Assembly (NCBI RefSeq): GCF_019175285.1
Contig: NC_056524.1
Location: forward strand, 166,514,946 to 166,578,945
Direction of reading: 5' to 3'
DNA: 64,000 nucleotides
Source: Sceloporus undulatus
Taxonomy: Eukaryota; Chordata; Lepidosauria; Squamata; Phrynosomatidae
Shown here: positions 33,958 through 46,021 of the stretch, one piece after another
How positions within the stretch are numbered: position 1 is the stretch's first letter
Layout: each line of letters opens with the position of its first letter
Notes under the pieces: model-generated
What the model was told of the DNA's origin: nothing
The model's input: the letters and a program-made list of their open reading frames with translations, nothing else
Database searches by the model: none
Program-made: the position numbers and the translations under genes

Positions 33958-34203
33958 AGCAGGGCTGGCACAAGGCATTTCGCTGCCTGAGGAAAAGGAC
34001 AAGATGACACCCCTTTTGTCATTCCACACATTGAAGCCAGCCACTGGCTATAAAGCCCTTAAGACCAACAACAAGATAGAGCTCTCCACTGTCCCTCCAC
34101 TGTCTCTGAAAGCATCTTTGTTACCTTCCTGTCCTCCAATATCTGCTGCCTGAGGTGGCGCTCTCGCTCTGCCTTGTAGTAGGGCTGGTCCTGCAAGCAT
34201 GCC
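33958..34203. mobile_element. MITE-like repeat ('agggctggcacaaggca')
   Basis: 'gcagggctggcacaaggcat' and 'cgctgcctgagg' at the left; 'ctgcctgaggtggcgctctc' and 'gtagggctggtcc' at the right. A fragment with 'ttgctgcctgaggcagagaa' recurs near 57640. The family is not identified. Confidence 0.4.
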
Positions 34204-34292
34204 AACTGTTCAAACCATCATCTATTGATTGTTATTAATTTATGTGGCATAATAGATCCATTTGCGTATACAGATGGATTTATTTGCATCAC

Positions 34293-34520
34293 CGAGGCTG
34301 CATCTACACTGCAGAATTAGTGTAGTTTGATACTGCTTTGACTGCCATGGGTCAATGCTATGGAATCCAGGGATTTGTAGTTTTATGAGCAATTTAGCCT
34401 TCTCTGTCAGAAAGCTCCGGTGCTTCAACAAACTACAAATCCCAGGAATCCATAGGATGGAGCATTGACAGTTCAAGCAGTGTCAAACTGCATTAATTCT
34501 GCAGTGTAGATGCAGCCTGA
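34293..34520. mobile_element. Foldback MITE, CTGCAGAA family
   Basis: Near-complete palindrome: 'aggctgcatctacactgcag' at the left, 'ctgcagtgtagatgcagcct' at the right. It is the best-preserved copy in the window. Confidence 0.85.
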
Positions 34521-35934
34521 ATTTGCCATTTCTAGCTTTCTAAATACACTCAGTTTGTCTGACTGTTGTGTACTTAACTTGAAACTGTGAACATATCAGT
34601 TCAGTGGAATGGATAAGTCAGCAACATTTCCTCCGTTTTCTGCTTTCTTTATATTTTATGTATCTTAAACTGTAATCCTGCTAGCAGGGTTTGTTTGTTT
34701 TTGTATTTTGCAAAGTATCTAGTTGTTTTTTTAAGGAGATTTCAAAAAACACAACCACAGTTTATGATGCTGATGCCTTATTTTGCCCTATTCCATCAGC
34801 TTTCTAGTCCAGAAATGAACACCTGTGAGAGTTACATATCCAACACTATGTTCAATAGCTAATGTTTTGAAGTTAGACCTGAAGGGGCTCTGAGATGTCA
34901 CGTTTGCCCTGTATGCCAATTTCTCCATCACTTCAGAGTGTGATCTTTCACCTTGAATACACAAGTTCTTTCTAAATTTTCTAGAGTGTGTTTCTTATGT
35001 ATTCAACCCCTGGTACATATGTCTGAAAACAGACTTTTGCAAATTACAATAGGGAAATAGATAGACCAGAACCATTTCTAATGTTTCTACATAGCCCTGG
35101 AAGAAAGAGTCCAGATTACTGTATCTACATATCAAATTTCCAATGTGGCAATTATTACTTATGGGAGGCGTTTTGTTGCCCGTGGCCCTCAAGCCAAATA
35201 CCACAGTCTTTTTTTGCGTTGTATCTGTATTAACCTGCATTAAACTGGAGTGGGAAAGAGGTAGGAAATAACAACAACATATCATCCTTATAGTTATTTG
35301 ATTGTGAGAACACCTCAGTGTAGAACAGATGTGGGGACTGTTGTACTGCACCTTCCGTCATCCCCTAACCTTTGGCTGTGCCAGGTAGTTCTTATAGGAA
35401 TGATAGTGAAAAAAAAAATCTGGAAAGCTGTATAGTCCCCATCCCTGGTTTAGGCAAAGCGTCTCATGAACAATTCCCCCCTCCTGAAATAGTTATGTTT
35501 CATTTTCAGACATCTACAGCATACTTCCCTTCTCATTTCACCTTAAAGTCCAGAAGAAGGTCATCGTTGTGACAATCTGAGGGTGTTGCCTTGTCAGCTG
35601 GGAAGCTAAGGATTTGCAACATTCTAACCGCAATTCATTTCCCTCTTTTAATTAACCAAACTGTCCTCCCTGCTAGAACCACTGAGACTGTGGAAGGGTA
35701 AAGGAGTGAATGTGTGTGTGTGCGCGTGAAGCAGGAATCCAGTTATCTTTGATTTCACATAGGCAGTTGCTTTCACACATTCTGATTTTACCAATCTCAC
35801 TTGAGAGGAACGGCTTATGGATGTCAAATGCTATTTCTCAGCTTTTGCTTGAAAACTGACATTTGCGGAACAGCATGCTTCAGACAAATGAGCTCTCTGC
35901 CATTCTTTGCAATCACTAACTTCTTGATTTAGTA
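34521..35934. other. No gene or recognised element
   Basis: Unique-looking sequence with short open frames only. Confidence 0.45.
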
Positions 35935-35969
35935 TGTGTGTGTGTGTGTGTGTGTGTGTATGAGTGTGT
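35935..35969. repeat. (TG)n microsatellite
   Basis: TG repeat with minor interruptions. Confidence 0.9.
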
Positions 35970-37954
35970 GTAAGGGAAGCTTTTTCAAACGAATTTTCTA
36001 ATTGCAAATTTATATCCCTACGCCAAGCCTGTATAGGGAGGTTGATAGTAGTATCTTTCGACTATATTTTCAACACTCAGTCAGATTGTGTTGTAGTATT
36101 TTGGATACTATAGAGCAGGGGCTGACCCGGAGGCTGTGAGAGGTTGGAGAGGTTCATTATCCACATGATCTTGCCTCAGCTCTACCATAACCCCAGGAGC
36201 CATGGAGGCAATTTCCTCGTGGTTGTGGGTCCTCCTGAACTGGATTAAGCCCAGGGATGCCTCACCACAAAAAGGAAAATAATACAAAGTCAATTTCTGA
36301 TTTACCTAAGGTTTGAAGGCCTATCTTGGGCTGAAAAGAGAATTTGTCTTCTGTGCTTCTTCGAGGGAATATGAGATTTTGATTTTAATATTTTTTTTGA
36401 CAGTGAGGGTGCTGATACGCCTTTGGGGACTTCAAAAAGGCCTGGGGAAGGGCCTTATGAGGCCCATGGGTGGCATGTGTGCCATCTGTGGTGAAAACCT
36501 CACCCGAACCACATTTGTTTTCCATTTTGAGAACCCAACTTTTCCTTGCTTGGTTAGCAGGGGAAAACTCAAGGCTGTGACCTACCAACCCAATGTCCAC
36601 TATTTTCCCCACATCCAACTTTTCACAGGCATGAAGAAAGAATATGTTTCATGATGGCTCCATCAGTAAGAGTCCTCAGAGCTCCAACTTAATTTATATC
36701 AATTGATCTCTTTCTCAGAAGGTCTTACCAACCAGTGTTTCATAATATGAAGCAACTGAAGAAACCAGCTACTTCTGTGCCTATGCACATGTGGCTGCTT
36801 AAAATGGATCCCTGTGACTATTGCCTAGCAAGCCAAGAAACTACTTGTTACTGCAACATCACAAAAGCAGTTAGGCTAGTGTGCTATGGTGACAGTTCCC
36901 AAAATCCTATTAGTCCTGCCTACTGTAGAGTCATTAAATCTATTGGATTTACATATAACTCCAGAGCACAGTATGGAAAAATTACATTTATGGTGTATAG
37001 GATCCCACAGTCAGCATGGCTAGTAACCATGTTAGCTGGGGGCTTTTGGGATTTTTAGTCCAAAGGTAACTTTCCCATGTCCTACTCTAGAGTACTGTTG
37101 GGGTCTAAGGATCTAATTATAGATATTCCCAGTGTATTATTCTTAACAGGATTCTTAGGGGAAAGATCTAGTTACTAAATACATTTAGAACCACTATGTG
37201 CATGCATACTAGCTGCAACTTTTAGTATCCGAAGATGTGTCACCTGAAGATCAGGCAGCAGAGAAAAAGTTTCACCATCTACAGATGCAGTTTGAAAAGG
37301 TCAGGTTAACTGCCAGTGTCATTATGGTCTTTAATGATTTCTGATTGTAGGGCTAACACATATCTTTTAAACCTCTGGTGGGCTCAGGACATATATTTTG
37401 AAACAGTGAAATGACAAATATTCTGACAAGTGGTAATTATGCATAGTGTACCTTTACTAAAGAGTCTTGATATTTTTGATGCATATCTTTACAGCTAGTT
37501 CTACACATAAATAACAAGCATCAGTGTTCATAATGTGTCACATCTTGGCTCCTTCCTTTTATTATGGCTTTTGAAGGCAATTTTGTTACCTTTTCTTTAC
37601 AAGATGGCCTTTCAACGTCTACCCTGGAGATTAGACAGAAGAAATAAAACAAAATGTAGCAGGGACACATATAAATCTGTGTGAAAATTTCTGACAGAAA
37701 TAAAAGGGAGGAAGCATTTGATTAAGAGAAAGGTACAGAACAAGAATTTCAATAGTGGCACTCCTTAAGGTATTTATGGGAAACTAGGGAGCTTCTAAGA
37801 CGGAGGTCCTCAGTTTTATGGTCCTCATGAAGATCTGATGTCATCCTAACTGGTATAATTCAGATATCACATGAATGTGTTTTATCTCACAAACATAATG
37901 GTATTAATTATATCCCAGAAAAATGTACAAAACTAATTTAAATACAAGTATAGA
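35970..37954. other. No gene; MITE remnant near 36885-37075
   Basis: 'atggtgacagttcccaaaat' on the left and 'gggatttttagtccaaaggt' on the right suggest a decayed foldback element. The 113-codon frame at 36313-36654 has no recognised domain. Confidence 0.4.
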
Positions 37955-38299
37955 GATAAAGGCAAAGGTAAAGGTTTCCCTTGACATGAATGTCTATTTA
38001 TAACCAACTGTATGAGGTAGTGCTCATCTCTGTTAATAAGCCAAAGAACCAGCTATGTCCAAAGATTACTTTGGTGGTCATATGGTTAGCATGACTGCAT
38101 GGAACTCTTTTACTTTCCCACCAAAGTGCTGCCTATTTATCTATTTGCATTTACATGCTTTTGAACTACTAGGTTGGCAGAAACTGGAACTAGTGACAGG
38201 AGAGCTCACTCTGTCATATGGCACTTGGGCCTTGAACTGCCAGCCTTCCAACCTTAGATCGTCAGAATCGGTGTCTTAACCACTAAGCCACCATGTCCC
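37955..38299 (-). repeat. tRNA-derived SINE (third family, long form)
   Basis: On plus it starts 'aaaggtaaaggtttccc' and holds 'agtgctcatctctgttaata', 'gcatgactgcatggaac', 'catgcttttgaactactagg' and the tRNA-like block 'gtgtcttaaccactaagcca' near 38272. So the tRNA head is at the right and the element reads on minus. It is nearly full length and diverged. Confidence 0.85.
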
Positions 38300-38368
38300 T
38301 ATATCTATATAGGTATAGATATGCCATATGGACATATGCCTTCCATAAAATGATGCTGATGTCCACTA

Positions 38369-38538
38369 AGGAGGCTTATCACATGAGGCCAATAAAGCAC
38401 AATAGCACTGGGATAATAAAGGGGAGAAGGTCTGGCTACTGGGTTGTGGAATGGATGGGTGAGGACTGGATTAAAGGAAAGGCAAGCCTGCATCCTGTTG
38501 CTACAACACTGTTTGAACACTGTAGCCAGAGCACCTGA
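38369..38538. mobile_element. hAT-like MITE remnant, left end only
   Basis: 'cttatcacatgaggccaata' resembles the TTTATCACA-type ends. The right end is not found; a TC/TG microsatellite follows. Confidence 0.4.
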
Positions 38539-38582
38539 GCAGTCTCTCTCTCTCTCTCTCTGTGTCTGTGTGTCTGTGTGTG
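38539..38582. repeat. (TC)n(TG)n microsatellite
   Basis: TC dinucleotides run into TG-rich repeats. Open frames across it on both strands are artefacts. Confidence 0.85.
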
Positions 38583-39340
38583 ACTGCATTTGCATGCAGC
38601 CTGAGACAAAGGAGGCTCATCGGCACTGTAGTTAGTATTGCATGTAAACACAATCACACAGAGTTATATCATCATATTGAACAGGGTCTTGCTGAAAGCA
38701 GTCATGCATGTTTGTCTTCTTGGAAAGAAAACCCATTCTCTCTGTGACACCAACAATATTCAAGATGATTTTAATATTTGTTGTTATTATCTCCATATGC
38801 AGATTTTGAAAAAAGTAGGTTGACAATGTATCAGATTCATTGTATCATGCAACAACTGACACCTTTGAACAATTTCTTGCATTCTGGCACATTTTCTCTG
38901 CAAGGCGTTCTATCTGGTGTTATGCAACAATAGCATCTTCATAGTAACTTCAGAGATGTATGTGGAATGAGTGTTTTTGGAATTGTACAGATGTCACACT
39001 GCAGAGTCTATGCTTTCTGCTAATGTGACTTCGTCATATTACATTATATCCTCTGTGAACTCAGTCTGAAGTGCGAGGTGGAATCTTAGGTGAAAATAGC
39101 TTTTGGTTTGTCAAGAGCTTCTAATCTACTTTATAGCACTGGCAACTGCTGTGTTGAATGTTCTCTGCAGGTGTCCCAAATTATTGTCTATGTTATTAAG
39201 AAGCTGCTAAAGAAAATCATAAAAAATATGGCTGACATCCTCTTAGGCAGTTACAATGTTGCAAGCTAGACTTATGACTTTGTTACTGCTTTGTATTATG
39301 CATGCTTGTGATCATGGTACCTTTGTCATGACTGCAAATG
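38583..39340. other. No feature seen
   Basis: Unique-looking AT-rich sequence. Confidence 0.4.
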
Positions 39341-39546
39341 CCCTTAAAACCCATCTTAAAAGCTAGTCAGCTGTACTGAGCAAATGAGTTCTGTGGCATT
39401 GGCAAGCAGGGTACTGAAGGATGATGCAGTATAATGAGTTGGGATGGGACACGGGTGGGAAGGAGTCTGGATGAGACATTGCCCCAATTCAGAGCTCCTT
39501 TGCTCAGTATGGCTTCCTGGCTTTTAAGATGGGTTTTAGGGGGGTT
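39341..39546. mobile_element. Foldback MITE, about 205 bp
   Basis: 'cccttaaaacccatcttaaa' with 'actgagcaaatgag' on the left pairs with 'ctcctttgctcagtat' and 'cttttaagatgggttttagg' on the right. The loop is G-rich. The family is not identified. Confidence 0.65.
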
Positions 39547-39746
39547 GGATTGAGCATGGGATATTCAAGATCTCAATTTGTCTGGCATGCATCTCTTACA
39601 CTATCACAGATGTTCACCAGTCATGGTATGGGAAAGAACTGGTACAAATTATCACATACTACTACTACTAATAATAATTTCTTACTTGTCTCTCCTCATG
39701 GAGTGAGGCAAACAGACAAATACACAGCATCAGTTAAAAACAAGAT

Positions 39747-39880
39747 ACATACAGTGTGCCTGCATCATATGCGGGTGCCTTTTATGCGGCTTTCAGCTTA
39801 TGCTGAAAGTCGCGTGACAAAAGTATCAATGGCGTGCGTGCCGCACATCATGCACAAGCCCCATTATTTTCAATGTCTGC
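39747..39880. mobile_element. Tigger/pogo-like terminal fragment
   Basis: 'tacagtgtgcctgcatcata' follows a TA, with 'tgcgggtgccttttatgcgg' and 'ttatgctgaaagtcgcgtga', a CpG-containing terminal sequence of the Tigger/pogo type. A GATA microsatellite (39888-39925) lies beyond. Confidence 0.45.
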
Positions 39881-39891
39881 CAGAGAGATAG

Positions 39892-39926
<35 letters not shown>

Positions 39927-39974
39927 GATTGCTTTTGTTCCTATATACTTTAGTTAGAAAGACAGACACAGAGG

Positions 39975-40203
39975 GAGCTGGGTGATCAGACATCCTCCTT
40001 TTCCAAGACATGTCCTACATTTCAACTTTCAGTCCTGGTGGGAATTCCAAAATGTCCTACATTCTCAGCATGATTAAGAAGCATGCATTTATATTAGATG
40101 AGTGTTTTAAACTTTTATTTTGTAATATCCTACATTTTTTCTCGAATGTCCTACATCTTACAGTGCCTTGTCCTCCTTTGTGGTCATGACATCTGGTTAC
40201 CTT
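39975..40203. repeat. Repeat with 'acatcctcctttt' inverted ends
   Basis: 'ggtgatcagacatcctcctt' on the left is partly matched by 'gtcctcctttgtggtcatga', 'catctggttacc' on the right. Three 'tgtcctacat' blocks lie between. Probably an old DNA element. Confidence 0.4.
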
Positions 40204-40504
40204 GAGAGCAAGAAATGAAAGTGTCTCCAGTCAAGTGTTGCCTGACTGGTCCATTGTGAGCTTGTGCTGAACTGAAGCAGAGATGGACCAATTGTGACAT
40301 CATGTTGATGCATGCCTGAAGGAGAAATGTTGGTCATTGTGATGCTGCTTGCTATTGTGATCTCATGTTGATGCTGCCTTCATAAAAGTGAGAAACCTGA
40401 TATTGTCACCTTTTCCTGATGCTAATTGTCTTAAAGGGAGAGACTTTCCATTCTGCTCTTACTGTATGTTGATGCTGCCTACCTGAAACATACTGCTCTT
40501 TGTC

Positions 40505-41260
40505 CCTATTACAGGACCATGCTGGTTATGAACAATAAAGCCCTATATGGCTTGGGACCAGACTACCTGAAAAACCATATTTCTCTATATGAACTTGCAG
40601 GAGCCTCCTGAATTGAAGATTTTTGGAGAAGGGTTGCACTTAGTGTCTCCACCATCAGAGGTGCATTAAGTGAAGACACAGAAGAAAGCAGCTCCAAGTC
40701 TTTGGAACTTCCTCCCGTGAGCAGGTCACTTGTATCCCTCTCTGTTCTCTTTCTGCTGGTAGGCAAAGACCTTTTCATTTAGGCAGGACTTTGACTTTTA
40801 ATTGGTGTGGTAGAAGAGGTTTTAGTGGGATGTGTTGGACTGTTATCTTTATTATGTTTGAAATGTATTTGAAATGTTTTTATTTAATAGGCTAAGATCA
40901 TTAATTTTTTAAAAGAGCTTTTGTACTATATGCTATTTAATAATATTTTGTTTTAATGTTGTTGTTGTTGTGGTGGTGGTGGTGGTGGTATGCCTTCAAG
41001 CCTTATAGCTACACTAAGGCAACCCTACCACGGGGTTTCTAGGCACAATTTGTTAGATGTGGTTTGCCTTTGTCGCCTTCTGAGGCTGAGAGAGTGAGAC
41101 TTGCCTACTTAGTGGGTTTCCATAGCCTAGTGGGGATTTAAACCCATGTCTCCCAGGGTCCTAATTCAACATTCAAACCACTATGTCACACTGGCGCTCT
41201 GTTTTAACTTACATATCCAGAGAAAGGCGGGTTATAAATAAAATAAAATAAAATAAAAAT
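40505..41260 (+). mobile_element. L2/CR1-like LINE: end of ORF2 and 3' UTR, split by a SINE
   Basis: 'aataaagccctatatggctt', 'gggaccagactacctgaaaa' and 'tttcatttaggcaggac' follow the ORF2 end of lizard L2/CR1-type LINEs. The 3' UTR runs on and ends with 'agagaaaggcgggttataaa' and (ATAAA)n at 41258. A SINE occupies 40958-41199. It is 5'-truncated and dead. Confidence 0.8.
40958..41199 (-). repeat. SINE (tRNA-derived) inserted in a LINE
   Basis: On plus: a (GTT/GGT)n tail, 'tatgccttcaagccttatag', 'gaggctgagagagtgagact', and the tRNA-like head 'aacattcaaaccactatgtc' and 'acactggcgctct'. It reads on minus. Confidence 0.9.
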
Positions 41261-41751
41261 TCTGCAAATTTATATGAACAAAAATACTTTTTTCTTCTTG
41301 TTGTCTTCATTATAAGGATATCAAAGGGAGGTTTTACTGAAGGGTGAGAAACAGCTGTTACAGTGTCTGATGAAGTATATGTGGATAATGTTTTGAAGAA
41401 CATGGTCCTAAATGAAATTGCAAGAGGATGCCCCCCCCCCCAAATCTCTGCTTTGTCTACTACCTTTGCATGTGATCAGATGGCACAATTTTCTTCAGTT
41501 CAATATTACCTTCACTTGGATTTTTTTGGATGACTAAAAGAGTCAGGTTTCCTATTCTAACCTTCTTTTGCCCTGTCCTCTGAAGGGAAAAGTCAGAGGT
41601 TGACCATAGAGCCAAAATACGGTAGTGAAGTGAAAAGCTGGGCAAGTCTGGTTGGAGCTATTGAATGCTGTAAAGCACAGCCTGGAGGGCATGTAACTCA
41701 AAGGCATTTCTGTTAAAGAGTTAGAAAAATGTAATAGAGTTAGGACTCCGT
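41261..41751. other. No feature seen; C run at about 41430-41440
   Basis: Unique-looking sequence. Confidence 0.4.
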
Positions 41752-42065
41752 TCACACTATGGAAATAAACCAGCGTGGAACTGGTTTATTTCCATGAAGT
41801 TCACACTTGCCCTGACTGCATTCAGTGTAGTGTGTGTGTGTGTGTGTGTGTGGGGTGGTGGGGGGGTGACCAAAAAGTCCACTTAAACCGGTGCATTTAG
41901 GGGTTCTTTTTAAAAGAGCCGGTAGTCTTCGGTAGTGTGACCACACTGCATCTTCGGTAGTGTGACCACACTACCAAATCAATTTGGATCACACTGCATT
42001 ATTCCCAGAAATCGAGTCGCCTCCATTTTAAATCAATATTTTGGCAAATGTGAACGGCATCAGGG
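41752..42065. mobile_element. DNA transposon (CGTTCACA ends), non-autonomous
   Basis: 'gactccgttcacactatgga' at the left and 'gcaaatgtgaacggcatcag' at the right are inverted. The interior has a TG microsatellite (41829-41850) and repeated 'cttcggtagtgtgaccacac'. The ends resemble those around the DNAJA4 copy at 60351-62464. Confidence 0.55.
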
Positions 42066-42276
42066 TTAAAATGGCATGGAGAGATTTAATTGTAGTAAAT
42101 GTAGTGGGAGCACTGAACCAATTCTGAATCGATGCAGAGATGTAAATCTCTTCGTTCAAAAAGTAAGTATTAATGACCCCACTAGTGAACAGGTGAAGGT
42201 CTGATTAGGGCTTTTGGAGCTGTGAATGAGGAAAGAGTTCAGGGAGTTCATGTTTAACCTAATTGTTATATAACAG

Positions 42277-42502
42277 TGTGAAGTCGAAGGCTTTCATGGC
42301 TGGCATCCATGGTTTTTTGTGGGTTTTTCTTCCTTACATTTCGCCGGCATCTTCAGAGAATGCTTTGCTTGGATATATACCCAACTTTTTCCAGTCAAAG
42401 CATTCTCTGATGATGCCAGCCAAAGATGCTGGTGAAACGTCAAGAAGAAATTTTTTTCTAGAACATGGCCACATAGCCCGAAAAACGCACAAAAAACCAT
42501 GG
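42277..42502. mobile_element. Penelope-like foldback repeat, 226 bp, with 10-bp target duplication
   Basis: Flanked by identical TATATAACAG (42267-42276 and 42503-42512). The left half reads on minus and the right half on plus, so the element is an imperfect palindrome ('gaagtcgaaggctttcatgg', 'tctagaacatggccacatag', 'cccgaaaaacgcac'). Each half has a hammerhead-like core. Penelope-like elements are known to carry such ribozymes and to insert as inverted partial copies, so I assign it there by inference. Confidence 0.6.
42407..42441 (+). ncRNA. Hammerhead-ribozyme-like core
   Basis: CTGATGA (42407-42413), one spare T, a six-pair stem GCCAGC/GCTGGT with a 7-base loop, then GAAAC and GTC (to 42441). 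This is the order of hammerhead conserved blocks CUGANGA, stem II, GAAA. The other half, on minus near 42333-42356, has CTGAAGA and GAAA with a much shorter stem. The closing stems I and III are not established, so activity is unproven. Confidence 0.45.
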
Positions 42503-42675
42503 TATATAACAGATCTTGACTTGTTTCATTTGCTACAGCTGTGTATAATTGTCTATATATAAGGACTGAAAGGGAGGACTGGTCACACTTAACTATGCTG
42601 AACCCACTGATCCACAGAGCTACTTATCCAGTATAGTGGTCACCCTGAGGCCTGAACACCAGATTCAAGGATAAA

Positions 42676-42915
42676 TTGTTGCTACTGCTGTGTGCCTTCA
42701 AATCAGGTTCAAATCACCTTATAGTGAACTAAAGTGACTCTATCATGAGGTTTCCTTGGCAAGATTTGTTCAGAGGAAGGTTTGCTTTTGTCTTCCTCTG
42801 AGGCTGAGATGGTATGACTTGCCCAAGTTCACCCGCTGGGTTTCCATGGCTGAGTAGGGATTCCAACCATCATCTCCAGAGTCATAGCCCAATGCTCAAA
42901 CCATGCTGGTTCCTG
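42676..42915 (-). repeat. SINE (tRNA-derived)
   Basis: On plus: 'gctgtgtgccttcaaatcag', 'ggtttccttggcaagatttg', 'cctctgaggctgagatggta', and the tRNA head 'agcccaatgctcaaaccatg' and 'ctggttc'. It carries a short internal duplication near its tail. Confidence 0.85.
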
Positions 42916-43959
42916 AGGGTAAAAGGGCAAGGTGAGTGACATGGGCCCAAGCACAGGAACTGTTCAGATTAAATGCTGGATATCTGGACTTGTCACCATG
43001 TCATTAAATAAACTGCAGTCTCAAATTCACTGTGCCTTCATTTCTGAACCCAGAACTCAAAAATTTTCCCCTTTACTTCCAGCCACTATTTTGGTTGGGG
43101 TTGGGGCATAAGGGCAGCAGTTAGTTTAAAATGAATAGAAATGGAATCTTTTCAATGTGGAATTGACTTATCTAGAACTAGGAGTCCATTTATTAGATTG
43201 TTTTCAGTGAAAGCAAGATCTTATGTAAGAATGGAATGTAAGATGAAGACACATGAAAGAAGTAATTGAAATGAACAGTAATACAAAATGGGTTGGCTTA
43301 ACAGAGCACTTCTAGGCATCATTCCTAGTGGAGTTTGAATTTAATACAGGAGAGAGGAGAAAACATAGGTCTAATTTCTGGAGCTTTGTATTGCCCCCCC
43401 CCCCCCCCCCAATAAAAAAAAAAAAAACCCTTGCAAGAAGTTTTCCATCCTTAATGTATTTGTATATGTACTTGTGGCTTTTCACACAAAAGTATAACCT
43501 AATTGATTTAAGTGGTGGTTTACAATAACATCCCAAATCCACAAAACTGCAATACCTTTATTAGACCAACCAAAATAGACAAAATATATGTTGAATATTT
43601 GTTTCACTGGCTTCTTGATCAGGCAAAGGTGTTAAAAATCATACAAGAGAAAGAAAAAAAAACAGAACAATGTTAGAGTCACAGGCCTAAATTTTGTCAA
43701 ATGTTGTTCTCAGTTAAGATGGTATGGAGGGATATTCATGTAGTCAGGCCACTCCTCATTGGCTGGTGCATCATCCCAAACTCCACAAGCTGGTCTACTG
43801 TGACTAAGTGCATCCAGGCTGATTAAAAAGTCCTAGATTTTGATCCTTTTTTATACTGAGTTAAAATAAATTGACCTGGGGAGCTGGTATAAAAAGTATT
43901 TGATTGTACAGGAGCTGACAGAAAACATGCCAGGATAAATAAAACAGAATATTATCTAT
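42916..43959. other. No gene; poly-C/poly-A run at about 43394-43427
   Basis: A C run followed by an A run may be a decayed tail. The rest is unique-looking. Confidence 0.4.
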
Positions 43960-44019
43960 TATCCCCTCTATTGTAAGCTGCCCGGATTCCCACTGATTGG
44001 CCGGCATATAAATAAATCC

Positions 44020-44070
<51 letters not shown>

Positions 44071-44080
44071 NNNNNNNNNN
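43960..44080 (+). repeat. LINE 3' tail with (TTA)n and assembly gap
   Basis: 'tattgtaagctgcccggatt', 'ccactgattggccggcatat' and 'aaataaatcc' are followed by a TTA microsatellite that ends in ten N bases (44071-44080). Confidence 0.75.
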
Positions 44081-44866
44081 ATTCTGGGATAAACAAAATA
44101 TGTATGAAGCTCAAAAATTAAAATGGGAAAGAACAGAAATAAGATCTGGACCTTTTTGGTTTTTCTAACCTATGTGCCCACTGACAATATGTTTCATATA
44201 GCTTCATTTGCCCCAGACAATTAGTAACTTCTGCAGCTGATGAGGCCAGTTATGGTCTATGAGATAGATGTGTCCTATTTTGTTTTTTCCTTCCATTGTG
44301 ACTATTGAGAAGCCTACTCTTAATTTTAAAAAGGATATATATTATATAATACAAAAATGCCAGACTAAGAATTCTGTGAAGCTAGGATACAGGATAGATC
44401 TACTATGATTAGCTGACAATAGCACAAGCTTCTTTAAGTGTTCTGTCATTGTGATTTGAACCTAAGTAAAATTACTTACATTCAGCTGTGAATTACTGAA
44501 GATCAGATCATATTTTTAACTAGTTCTGCATGAATTATTCTGAATTACAGAAGTTCTTAAATCCTTTCTAAGCTCTGTTATTTCAGATCCATATGAAATG
44601 GAGTTAGTAGAAACCACAGAATTACAGGTTTGAAACTGAAACACTCTTTGGGGTAAAATATATGGACTGCAACTTAGCAGTGGTAGTGCCAATCCTCTTA
44701 GCATCACTTTGACGATAGCCATGTTGCCTAGTGCTTATGGCCCAATGTGAAATAATAGGAAGTAAGGATAGGTAATTGACATGAACTGTGAATGAGCATA
44801 TAAAATAAGTCAGTCTGTATTGGAAGCAATCTCATGAAAACCAAAGTCAGAGTATATCCATTCTGC
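44081..44866. other. No feature seen
   Basis: Unique-looking AT-rich sequence. Confidence 0.4.
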
Positions 44867-45060
44867 ATATTATAGCAGTTTAACCCTACTTTAATGCCCA
44901 CAGTTCAACCCTATGGGATGCTAGGATTTGTATTTTGGTGTGGTACCTATTCCAGTCTTCTGAACTTCAGGATTAGTGGTCTTTAGAAGAGAATTTTAAA
45001 CTGAAAATCCCAGGGTTCCATAGGATACAGCCATGGCTTCTAAAGTGGAATCAAAATTGT
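44867..45060. mobile_element. Foldback MITE, related subfamily
   Basis: 'ttatagcagtttaaccctac' and 'ctatgggatgctaggatttg' at the left; 'aatcccagggttccatagga' and 'tctaaagtggaatcaaaatt' at the right. It abuts the LINE tail at 45062. Confidence 0.65.
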
Positions 45061-45061
<1 letters not shown>

Positions 45062-45102
<41 letters not shown>

Positions 45103-45355
45103 GAAAAATTATTTATATTCCACCTCCACAAGCAGATTGAAGCAGCTAACAATAATAAAATTACATTAAAATACAGTAAAACATCATAACCCATAAACTC
45201 TCCCATCCACAATAAAAAAATATTTTAATTATAAACTAAGTAGGGACAATTGAGGGGCCTTTGATGGGAGGCCACTGAGAGGCTAGTCTGGGAAATCCTG
45301 CCAGAAGAGATACATCTTGACCGCCTTTTTGAAGCATCCAAGACTGACAATATAT
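45062..45355 (-). repeat. LINE (L2/CR1-like) 3' end with (TAA)n
   Basis: A TAA microsatellite, then 'atttatattccacctccaca', 'agcagctaacaataataaaa', and 'gtctgggaaatcctgccaga' with 'ttgaccgcctttttgaagca'. Read on minus this is a LINE 3' end, in the same order as 29553-29900. Confidence 0.7.
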
Positions 45356-46021
45356 GTGATGTGAATACACCCCTCAGAATACTGATTTATTGCAGTTTTA
45401 ACTTCTTGTATCAAGAGTGGAATAGAAAACTACACAATTGTGTAAGTGTGTATTGTGTGGGATGACTCCCTGTTTTTTTAAAAAAAAAAAGGGGGGGGGA
45501 AAGATTAATCAAACACTTTTAATTCCATAAAAAATACCAATCTGCATTCGCTTCTCAGCATTGCCTTACTATTATGGTCCATATTTCTCACCTTAACAGA
45601 CAGGGTTTCAATCTCTACAAATGTCACATAAATCTTAGATCCATTCCCGCCTTGTTCTCCCATCTTGGGCTTTCATTTTTCACTGGTCCCCAAATGAGAG
45701 CAGAATTTGCCTCTATAAAGTATGTCTCCCTCCATTTTACCATTCTACAGTAGAAGCTCCTCAGCCATGCTTGCACAATGAGAGCGAATTACTGAGAGGT
45801 CAACAGTGATTTGTTTTCTTCAGTTCAGATGATCAGTGAGAAGTGATGAATGGCACTTCGAACTCTTTGGGGGTAAAGAATAGCCATTTGTAACAAGGAA
45901 ACAACAAGAGGAGGGAGGCATTGGCATTTCAGTAAATATTTTAGCCATGGTACATTTCATATTACTTAAAGGGCAGAAAAAAACTGGAGGCCAACAAAAT
46001 TAGGAAGAGGCGAGTCTTACT
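45356..46021. other. No feature seen; A/G run near 45476-45500
   Basis: Unique-looking sequence. Confidence 0.4.

Noticed and set aside
40205-40450. Possible tandem repeat of 'tgttgatgctgcct' blocks
   Set aside because: The blocks are few and irregularly spaced. They may simply be decayed LINE sequence upstream of 40505.
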